Source: Vitreoscilla sp. (GTDB lineage: Bacteria; Pseudomonadota; Gammaproteobacteria; Burkholderiales; Burkholderiaceae_C). Taken from it: a stretch of DNA of 64,000 bases. Below, in pieces: positions 53,678 to 60,577 of this stretch (its first letter is position 1; the number at the start of each line of letters is the position of its first letter). A model generated the notes under the pieces. It ran no database searches. It worked only from the letters and a program-made list of their open reading frames with translations, and was not told the origin of the DNA. The DNA is taken from assembly GCA_018780145.1 (NCBI GenBank), contig JADMKA010000073.1:31242-95241 (forward strand). Direction: 5' to 3'. Position numbers and translations under genes: made by a program.

Positions 53678-54778
53678 TCAGCCCGCCAAGGCGGCGCCGG
53701 CCAGGCGGTGGAACTGGTGCACCCCCTGCTCGCGCGTGGGCGAGTAGCGGCCATGCCGGTAGAAGCGCGATCGCAGCCCGCGTTGCACGGTCATCACCAC
53801 CGCCTCGTCCTCCATCTCCACCTCGTCCAGCGCGCCGCCGGCCCCCGCGCCCAGCAGCTCCGGCCGGCCGACATAGGAGCGGAAGGCCACCCGCGTGCGC
53901 GTGGCCGAGAGCGGCTGCACCTGGTTCACCGACAAGCCCCAGGGGTAGACGTTGAGCATCAGGTTCGGGAACAGCCAGTAGTAGTAGGCGGCGATGCGCC
54001 GGCCGTGGTCGGGCGAGCCGGGCGGCGGCTCGAAGGCCGGCTCACCCTCGCGCGCCACCGCCAGCTGCAGGTTGCCCCAGGGGAACAGCTCGTACTCGTA
54101 CTGCGCCAGATCCAGCGTGCGGGTCAGCCCCGGGTGCACGAAGGGGATGTGCAGGCCCTCCAGGTAGTTCTCGACATACAGCGCCCAGTGGGCGTCGAAC
54201 TCGTAGTCCCGGCTGCGCGTGACATCCAGCCGCCAATTGCTGATCGGCAGCCAGGCCAGCCGCTCGCGCAGCGGGCCTATCACCTCGCTGAACGGTGCCA
54301 GCGGGTTCTCCAGCGCCACGAAGGCCTGCCCGCCCCAATCGCCCAGCGGGATCTGCGGCAGGTGGTCGCAAGGGCGCGGGAAATCCAGCGCCTGCTGGAA
54401 CTCGGGCATGAAGACCATGCGGCCATCCAGCTCGAAACGGCGCGAGTGGTAGCCGCAGCGGATCTGCTTCGCATTCTGGCCAGTGGCCTGCACCAGCAGG
54501 TTGCCGCGGTGGGTGCACACATTGCTGAGGCAGCGCAGCGTGCCGGCGCCGTCGCGTGCCAGCAGCAAGGGCTCGTCCAGCCAGCCGGGCAGCAGATCGC
54601 GCGGGGCCAGCGCCCCGGGCGCGGCCACCTCCGCCAGATCACCCAGCCATTGCCAGCTGCGCGCGAAGATGCGCTCGCGCGCCTCGGCCTGCACGGCAGC
54701 GTCGAGGTAGAAGGCCTTGTCCAGCGTCTCGGCCCGGCGAACATCCGGGTCGACCTGGAAGCGGGAGGGGCTGCTCAC
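53678..54778 (-). CDS. Rieske-type aromatic-ring-hydroxylating oxygenase alpha subunit
   Basis: A 366-residue oxygenase starting at GTG. The Rieske [2Fe-2S] motif is CTHRGN...CGYHSRRF (about 87-111). The mononuclear iron site is in VENYLEGLHIPFVHPGL (about 203-219), with a later acidic residue. It resembles choline/carnitine monooxygenase-type or phenylpropionate-type enzymes, which hydroxylate a ring or demethylate an amine using NAD(P)H and a separate reductase. No reductase or ferredoxin gene is adjacent, so partner proteins must be elsewhere. It is divergent from the MBL-fold gene. Confidence 0.88.
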   Translation of the reverse strand: MSSPSRFQVDPDVRRAETLDKAFYLDAAVQAEARERIFARSWQWLGDLAEVAAPGALAPRDLLPGWLDEPLLLARDGAGTLRCLSNVCTHRGNLLVQATGQNAKQIRCGYHSRRFELDGRMVFMPEFQQALDFPRPCDHLPQIPLGDWGGQAFVALENPLAPFSEVIGPLRERLAWLPISNWRLDVTRSRDYEFDAHWALYVENYLEGLHIPFVHPGLTRTLDLAQYEYELFPWGNLQLAVAREGEPAFEPPPGSPDHGRRIAAYYYWLFPNLMLNVYPWGLSVNQVQPLSATRTRVAFRSYVGRPELLGAGAGGALDEVEMEDEAVVMTVQRGLRSRFYRHGRYSPTREQGVHQFHRLAGAALAG

Positions 54779-54856
54779 GCGCCGATGATGTCATGCACCA
54801 GGGCATGCCGTCTCACGCACAATCCCTCGGCACCGGGGCGTCGAGAAGGGTTCGCG

Positions 54857-56014
54857 ATGAAGACATTCGGCAAACGCGCGCAGGGCCTGCGTCTGGAGCG
54901 CATGCAGGCCTCGCCGCGCTGGGTGGCCGGCGCCGACGGCGGGCCGGGCGGCTTCCGCAACCTGCACCCGGTGCTGCCCGGCTTGCGCGACAGCAGTGCG
55001 CCGCGGCCCACGCTGGGCGACTTCTTGTGCCGTGGCGACCGCCGCGTGCCCAGCGGCCCGCTGCCCACACGCGACCCACTGGCCGTTTGGCAGGTGCCGC
55101 CCGCCAGCGGCCTGCGCGCCACCTGGCTGGGCCACTCCACCGTGCTGATCGAGATCGACGGCTACCGGGTGCTGACCGACCCCGTCTGGGGCCCGCGCGC
55201 GTCACCCTCCCGGCTGGCTGGGCCCAAGCGCTTTCAGCCGGCCCCGGTGCGCCTGCGCCAGCTGCCGCCGGTGGATCTGGTGGTGATCTCGCACGACCAC
55301 TACGACCACCTGGACTACCCCACGCTGCGCGCGCTGGCCCAGCACAGCACGGTGCCCATCGTCACCTCGCTGGGCGTGGGCGCGCACCTGGAATCCTGGG
55401 GCCTGCCGGCCGAGCGCATCACCGAGCTGGATTGGTGGGAGAGCCACACCCTGCCCGGTGGCGGGCTGGCCATCACCGCCGCGCCTTCGCAGCACTTCTC
55501 CGGCCGCGGCCTGAAGGACCGCAATGCCACGCTGTGGAGCTCCCTGGTCATCCAGACCGACAAACACCGGGTGTTCTTCAGCGGCGACACAGGCCTCACC
55601 ACCGAATACGCCACCATCCGCGAGCGCCTCGGCCCCTTCGATCTGGTGATGCTGGAGGTGGGCGCCCACCACCCCAGCTGGGGCGACATCCACCTGGGCC
55701 CGGCCAACGCGCTGAAGGCCTGGCAACTGCTGGGCGGCGGGCCCTTCCTGCCCATCCACTGGGGCACCTTCTCGCTCGCCCTGCACCCCTGGGACCAACC
55801 CGCCGAAGTGCTCTACGCGCAGGCGCCCGGGCTGGGCGTGCCGCTGCTGATGCCGCGTCTGGGCGAGGCGCTGGAGCCATCACATGACCGGTCGTTGGAG
55901 CCTTGGTGGCGCGCGGTGGATGCGGGGCACCCGGCGGTGCCGCCTGAGCCGGCGCCGAGCACGGAGGAGGCTGAGGCCACCTTGCCGCGCGGGATGGTGT
56001 GGCCGGCGGATTGA
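54857..56014 (+). CDS. MBL-fold hydrolase, NAPE-PLD/UlaG-like
   Basis: A 385-residue metallo-beta-lactamase-fold protein. The zinc motif is SHDHYDHLDYP (HxHxDH, about 145-155), with further ligands in WESHT, FFSGDTGLTTEY (Asp) and FLPIHWGTFSLALHPW (His). The N-terminal 80 residues and ATWLGHSTVLIEIDGYRVLTDPVWG match the NAPE-PLD/outer-membrane lipoprotein-type hydrolases of bacteria. The likely substrate is an N-acyl lipid or phosphodiester; this is a family inference. It is followed by the lower-GC patch. Confidence 0.88.
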   Translation: MKTFGKRAQGLRLERMQASPRWVAGADGGPGGFRNLHPVLPGLRDSSAPRPTLGDFLCRGDRRVPSGPLPTRDPLAVWQVPPASGLRATWLGHSTVLIEIDGYRVLTDPVWGPRASPSRLAGPKRFQPAPVRLRQLPPVDLVVISHDHYDHLDYPTLRALAQHSTVPIVTSLGVGAHLESWGLPAERITELDWWESHTLPGGGLAITAAPSQHFSGRGLKDRNATLWSSLVIQTDKHRVFFSGDTGLTTEYATIRERLGPFDLVMLEVGAHHPSWGDIHLGPANALKAWQLLGGGPFLPIHWGTFSLALHPWDQPAEVLYAQAPGLGVPLLMPRLGEALEPSHDRSLEPWWRAVDAGHPAVPPEPAPSTEEAEATLPRGMVWPAD

Positions 56015-56023
56015 GCTGTTCAG

Positions 56024-56533
56024 CTAGGGCGCTCGCTGGAACGCCGCCTCGTGCAGCGGATGTCCGGTGAGGCGAGTTGTGGTGCGGAATTCACCGGTGG
56101 CAATGAACCCACACGATTCATAGAGAGCGACAGCCGGCTTGTTGCCCACCAGACACAACAACTCCACTCGCGAGAAGGCCTGCGCCTTGGCGGAGACCAA
56201 CGCCTCTTGAACAAGCATGCGGCCAGCGCCGCAACGCCAATGGCCGGGAGCAACGTTTAGTGCCCACAGCTCGAGGGTGCTTGGTTTGCTTGGATACCGT
56301 GGGCTTCCGAGAAGCATGCTGGCAACCACCATGCCGTCGTTTTCCAGGATCTTGAGCTCGAACGGCAACTGCTGAGTTCGAATTGCATCCTGCAATCCGG
56401 GAACGTTCCCACTTGGGTCTAGAGCGTCGAGGAACGACGCTGGCATGTACTCACGGTACGCCGCCCGCCACGCAGCCACTCGAACACCTTCGATGGCTTC
56501 TGCATCCATGGGAATGGCTGCGCGGATGAGCAC
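56024..56533 (-). CDS. GNAT N-acetyltransferase
   Basis: A 169-residue GNAT enzyme starting at GTG. The acetyl-CoA site is ALNVAPGHWRCGAGRMLVQEAL (about 90-111), and the later motif B is VELLCLVGNKPAVALYESCGFIATGE. The substrate is unknown. The base composition is lower in GC than the flanking genes, as in the next three genes on the same strand, which suggests one acquired block. It is convergent with the MBL-fold gene, with a 9-bp gap. Confidence 0.87.
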   Translation of the reverse strand: MLIRAAIPMDAEAIEGVRVAAWRAAYREYMPASFLDALDPSGNVPGLQDAIRTQQLPFELKILENDGMVVASMLLGSPRYPSKPSTLELWALNVAPGHWRCGAGRMLVQEALVSAKAQAFSRVELLCLVGNKPAVALYESCGFIATGEFRTTTRLTGHPLHEAAFQRAP

Positions 56534-56601
56534 TTGCGCCCTAGCGTTCGACGAAAGGGGCAGATTGCGGATTGCAGCAATTTGTCCTCTTCACTGACGT
56601 T

Positions 56602-57450
56602 CTAGGCGTCTTCGAGTTCCTTGAGGGACATGCCATTCTTGTCTTTCCAGGTTGTGAGGCCGTTCGCACTTCCACCGTGAACGACAGCGGCTGCCGCAGT
56701 GGGGCTGGTGAATTCGACGTCCTTGGCGAAGACATAAACCCCATCCTGCTCGACGAGTGTCTTGTCTTAGATCAGGCGCTGCCGTAGCGCAACGGCGTTC
56801 GGGTACTGGCTCTCTGCAGATGGCCGCACGGACAAAACTGCCGTTGACTTGGCCAAGACAACGAATCCGCCCTCTGTTCTTCGGCCCGTAGCCAAAGCGT
56901 TCTTGATCTTGCAAACAAGGTTCGGCTGATGTTGCACTGGCTCGTTTGAACCGGCGATTGGCGAAAGCAAATCTGAGCCAAGGACCGGCAGGACTTGCCG
57001 GATTCGAGAGAGGTAGACCTCCATGTCTTCCGGGTCCGACTCTGGCAACTTGGGGTTGCTCGATTTGCTGTTCTCAAGTGTGTACCGGCCGACTGCCTTT
57101 GACTCGTGGAGAAGGCGGTTTTCCAAGTAGCGGATGTAGGCCTTGGTCAGGTTTTCGTCCTTGCTGACGAAGACGACAACGGATGTCCAAAAGTCTTTGG
57201 CCTTATGCTGCTTCAAGCGGTCGCGGATGACTCCGGCCTCGCCGATATACGCGAGGTTATCTCTGGTGTCAGGGTTGACGCCAACCAGAAAGTAGACGCC
57301 GGAACTTTCCGTCTCCTCGCGCGCAGGCAGGTCGTCGAGTTCGGCCCGTGGCGCGGCCAAGGCCTTACCGGTCCAATTCGAGACCTTGCCCTCACGGAGA
57401 CGCCGGGCGTCCCCATGCGGCAAGAAGAGCTTGATCGTCGCTGATGTCAT
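56602..57450 (-). pseudogene. GIY-YIG nuclease family gene interrupted by an in-frame TAA
   Basis: The first 227 codons encode an intact-looking GIY-YIG domain (SSGVYFLVGVN...LAYIGEAGVIRDRLKQHKA, about 49-82) and linker, ending AVALRQRLI at a TAA (complement of 56767-56769). After the stop the same frame continues for 54 codons, with KTLVEQDGVYVFAKDVEF and GLTTWKDKNGMSLKELEDA, the usual DUF4357-like C-terminus. One codon (probably Lys AAA to TAA) explains the break. It may produce a truncated active nuclease, be a recent pseudogene, or be a read error. The expected full length is about 282 residues. Confidence 0.85.
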
Positions 57451-57523
57451 GCGTGACTATAGGCAGTGGGCATGGAGCCACCGGTCGTAAGACGCCTATC
57501 GTTCGACGTCCCCTTGATGGGGG

Positions 57524-58462
57524 TTAGGCCGCTCTCGGGGCCAGCGGTAGATTGCGAAGAGCCCATTCTCTGTAGGAGGCCAGTGCAATGTACCCAGTGA
57601 GGCAGCCGATGAATGCCCCGATAAGTGGAGTGCCTGCGCTGGAGATGGCTAAGTAAAGCACAACAAAGGCTTGTGCCGTAACGAACAGCTGAAGCTGCGT
57701 GGATGCCGATGCCAAGAGCGGCGTGCGCGAATACGACTTCAGCGGAGCCTGATGAACGCGGAATCGATACAAGGCTTGAGTCAGGCCGAGCATGAAGGCG
57801 AAGATGACAAACAAGAACCCCGTGGTAAGTGAACTGGTAGTGAAAGCAGGTAGCAGTGACTGCAAGTTCTGTACGCTCGCTTGCCCAAGTACCGCCGCAG
57901 TCCCGAGGAAGATTGCGGTAGACCAGCCCGGCATCTGCCAAATCAGACTGTCAAAGTGGCGATATGCTTCATCGTAAATCGGCTTTCGTGTAGCTTGGAG
58001 GTTCTGAATCGGCTTGGCAGTTAGGCCGACAACCATCAACTCTGTCGAGAATTGTTTGCACCATTGTGTCAATGAGGGCGCAGGCTCCTTGTCTTCTCCG
58101 TCAGCGATTCCGTGTTTTACCGTGTGAATAACTGCACCGTCTGCCATATAGACGTTGTGATGCACGCCAGGTTGCGTTGTGACAATCTCTCCCGGCTCCA
58201 GCCGGCGTGCTCTTGGTTGCCCGTCAGTTTCTTCGACGAATGCAATCCATCCCGCTTGCACGATGTAAGTCTCGAGCACACTTCGGTGGTAATGAGCGTC
58301 TTGCCACTCACCGCCTGATCCCGCCGGGCGTACGGTTCGGATGTAGCGGGTGCCGTCAGCGGACGAGAGCCTGAAGCGAAGCTCTCCTCCTGGGCTCATT
58401 TCATGATGGGCGGTCCAAACCTTGTGAACATCCTTGGCTTCTTGGGGTTCAATTGGTCGCAT
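57524..58462 (-). CDS. Cupin domain fused to a membrane domain
   Basis: A 312-residue protein. Residues about 25-120 form a cupin: SAGxGGEWQDAHYHRSVLETYIVQAG with the His pair HYH and a Glu, then PGEIVTTQPGVHHNVYM, the second metal His pair. The last half has four hydrophobic helices (TAIFLGTAAVLGQ, LTTGFLFVIFAFMLGLTQAL, LQLFVTAQAFVVLYLAISSA, IGAFIGCLTGYIALASY). A metal-cupin attached to a small membrane domain is uncommon; ligand sensing or lipid-linked substrate binding are possibilities. It shares the low-GC composition of its neighbours and lies 33 nt from the HAD gene, probably cotranscribed. Confidence 0.78.
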   Translation of the reverse strand: MRPIEPQEAKDVHKVWTAHHEMSPGGELRFRLSSADGTRYIRTVRPAGSGGEWQDAHYHRSVLETYIVQAGWIAFVEETDGQPRARRLEPGEIVTTQPGVHHNVYMADGAVIHTVKHGIADGEDKEPAPSLTQWCKQFSTELMVVGLTAKPIQNLQATRKPIYDEAYRHFDSLIWQMPGWSTAIFLGTAAVLGQASVQNLQSLLPAFTTSSLTTGFLFVIFAFMLGLTQALYRFRVHQAPLKSYSRTPLLASASTQLQLFVTAQAFVVLYLAISSAGTPLIGAFIGCLTGYIALASYREWALRNLPLAPRAA

Positions 58463-58495
58463 ATTCTTTCCGGCCGAGTTGCTGAAAAATACCGC

Positions 58496-59089
58496 TTACT
58501 GGATTTCTGGTGCGGGGATGTCATCTACTGTTCGAAAGACGCGAGAGTCAATTCCAGCGCGCTTCGCTCCTTCAACATTAACTTCCACATCGTCGAAGAA
58601 GAGGACATCTGATGCGTCGCAGTTCATGGCCTCGAGCGCCCGAAGATACACGGCAAGCTCTGGCTTTCTGGCACCAAGCGCGTGCGAGCAAAGAAGTTGC
58701 TTAAACGGTCGGAGCAGATCCGAGTAGTGGCTGGACCAGAAGTCGTAGTGAGCTGCGTTAGTGTTTGACAGAACGAATAGTCTATGATTCGGAGTCAGTA
58801 GGGCGATTTTCGCTTCGATACCAGCAACTGGACGAGTGAATATAGCGTTCCATCCATTGAGCAGTTCGGAATCATCAAGCTTCAGCGACAGTCTCCTCCG
58901 TAGATGGTCAGCATATTGCGGCCATGTGATTTCTCCCCGCTCGTGGGCGCAGTACTCTTCATCCTGCACGAAAGCCGCCTGAAGGCGCGACGTTTCTGCG
59001 CTATCAGCTCTTGCCCATGCTGCGAAAGCGTGGCCGAAGTCAAAGTCGACTAGTACCCGGCCAAAGTCAAAGAGGAGAGTTGTTCGCAT
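58496..59089 (-). CDS. HAD-superfamily hydrolase
   Basis: A 197-residue phosphatase-like protein. The HAD motifs are LLFDFGRVLVDFDF (motif I; the second Asp is Gly/Arg-shifted: DFGRV rather than DxD), FVLSNTNAAH (motif II, Ser/Thr), ALGARKPELAVY (motif III Lys) and VLFFDDVEVNVEGAKRAGI (motif IV DD). DFGxV is common in the YihX/DhlB-like subfamily and can still be active. The substrate is likely a small phosphate ester. The start ATG is that of MRTTLLF. It lies in the lower-GC patch. Confidence 0.85.
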   Translation of the reverse strand: MRTTLLFDFGRVLVDFDFGHAFAAWARADSAETSRLQAAFVQDEEYCAHERGEITWPQYADHLRRRLSLKLDDSELLNGWNAIFTRPVAGIEAKIALLTPNHRLFVLSNTNAAHYDFWSSHYSDLLRPFKQLLCSHALGARKPELAVYLRALEAMNCDASDVLFFDDVEVNVEGAKRAGIDSRVFRTVDDIPAPEIQ

Positions 59090-59312
59090 AGGAAACCTCA
59101 GATGGGCGATGGTGAGCGGCCTAGCAACACAGTTGCAAACGTGAGGTCGGCTCCAATGGGTAACGGGCGCCAATTGGCTCTGATGTCAAGGAACGGGGGT
59201 CAGCATACTGCCATGCGCTCCATGTGGGGGCGACGGGAGACGCTGCATTCGTCATCGCCCAGGCTGATGGACCACCCAACCGGCGCAACAGCCCTCCCCC
59301 TACACTCCTCCC

Positions 59313-59900
59313 ATGGCCAACCGACTCACTCAGATCGCCACCCGCACGGGTGACGATGGCACCACTGGGCTCGGCGACGGGCAACGGGTGCCGAAGGATC
59401 ATTTGCGCGTCGCCGCGATGGGCGATGTGGACGAACTCAACTCGCAGCTCGGCGTGCTGCTGGCCGAGCCCTTGCCGGCCGATGTGCGCGAGCTGCTCGT
59501 GACCATCCAGCACGAGCTGTTCAACCTGGGCGGGGAGCTCTCCATCCCCGGGTTCGAGCTGCTCAAGGCGGATGCGGTGCTGCGGCTGGACGAGGCGCTG
59601 GCGCTTTACAACGCGCAGCTGCCGCGCCTGGCGGAGTTCATCCTGCCGGCCGGCACGCGCAGCGCGGCGCTGGCGCATGTGGCGCGCACCATCGCGCGCC
59701 GGGCCGAGCGGGCGGTGGTGGCGCTGGCGGCGGTGGAGGCCGTCAACGCCGCGCCGCGCCAGTACCTGAACCGCCTGTCGGATCTGATGTTCGTGCTGGC
59801 CCGGGTGCTCAACCGCGCCAACCTGGATGGGCTGGGCGGCGACGATGTCTACTGGCACAGCGAGCGCCTGAAGCGCGCCGAGCAGGCACCCGAAAGCTGA
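59313..59900 (+). CDS. Cob(I)alamin adenosyltransferase, PduO type
   Basis: A 195-residue enzyme that makes adenosylcobalamin from cob(I)alamin and ATP. The ATP-binding N-terminus is IATRTGDDGTTGLGDGQRVPKDH (about 8-30), the helix MGDVDELNSQLGVLL follows, and the conserved FILPAGT and ARTIARRAERAVV, then QYLNRLSDLMFVLAR, complete the site. The length and motifs are typical of PduO/MMAB. It supports B12-dependent mutases or isomerases elsewhere. It ends 6 nt from the convergent sigma gene. Confidence 0.93.
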   Translation: MANRLTQIATRTGDDGTTGLGDGQRVPKDHLRVAAMGDVDELNSQLGVLLAEPLPADVRELLVTIQHELFNLGGELSIPGFELLKADAVLRLDEALALYNAQLPRLAEFILPAGTRSAALAHVARTIARRAERAVVALAAVEAVNAAPRQYLNRLSDLMFVLARVLNRANLDGLGGDDVYWHSERLKRAEQAPES

Positions 59901-59906
59901 TCTGGC

Positions 59907-60494
59907 TCAGCCCCCCGGCTGCCGCCCGCTCAGATCCCGGTGCAGCCAGGCCTTGGCCAGCGTCCAGTCGCGCTTGACGGTGGCCGGGGAGATGCCCAGC
60001 GCCTCGGCGATCTCCTCGATTTCCAGGCCGCCGAAGAAGCGCAGCTCCACGATCTTGGCGGCGCGCTCGTCCACCGCCTCGAAGGCCAGCAGGCTCTCGT
60101 GCACGGCCAGCACGTCGCGGTCGGCGGGCAGGGCGATCTCGTCCAGGCCGGACAGCGAGATGCTGGTCAGCTCGGCGCTGCGCTTCTCGGCCCGCCGGGC
60201 CTGCTCGTGGTTGACGAGGATGCGCCGCATCATGGTCGAGGCCACGGCCAGGAAGTGACCGCGGTTGCGCCACTGTGTGCGGTTCTGCTCGGCCAGGCGG
60301 AACCAGGCCTCGTGGGTCAGCGCGGTGGCGCTGAGCGTGTGCCCCGGATACTCCTTGCGCATGTGGCCACGGGCCATGCGGCGCAGGTCGTCGTACAGGG
60401 CTTCGAACAGGCGCTGCCCGGCCGCGGGATCGGGGCCGTCGAACTGGGCAAGCCATTGGGTCAGGGACGGGTCGTCGAGGTCGGGCGAGTGCAT
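59907..60494 (-). CDS. ECF sigma factor, kinase-linked (ECF43-like), second pair
   Basis: A 195-residue sigma factor. The region 2.2 stretch reads LSATALTHEAWFRLAEQ: it lacks the acidic core-binding patch and keeps the Thr (Thr57) that is the phosphorylation switch in the Vibrio EcfP/PknT pair. Region 2.4 is RNRGHFLAVASTMMRRILVN, and region 4 is LEIEEIAEALGISPATVKRDWTLAKAW. The ATG at 60494 was chosen; a GTG 15 nt earlier is possible. It is divergent from the kinase gene at 60578, with an 83-bp shared promoter region. Confidence 0.9.
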   Translation of the reverse strand: MHSPDLDDPSLTQWLAQFDGPDPAAGQRLFEALYDDLRRMARGHMRKEYPGHTLSATALTHEAWFRLAEQNRTQWRNRGHFLAVASTMMRRILVNHEQARRAEKRSAELTSISLSGLDEIALPADRDVLAVHESLLAFEAVDERAAKIVELRFFGGLEIEEIAEALGISPATVKRDWTLAKAWLHRDLSGRQPGG

Positions 60495-60577
60495 GTCGGC
60501 GTCGGGCACGTGCCCAGCTTGGCATTTTGGCCGGGCGGCTGCGCCGTTTCGCGGCCGGATTCTGCGTATTCTTTGGC

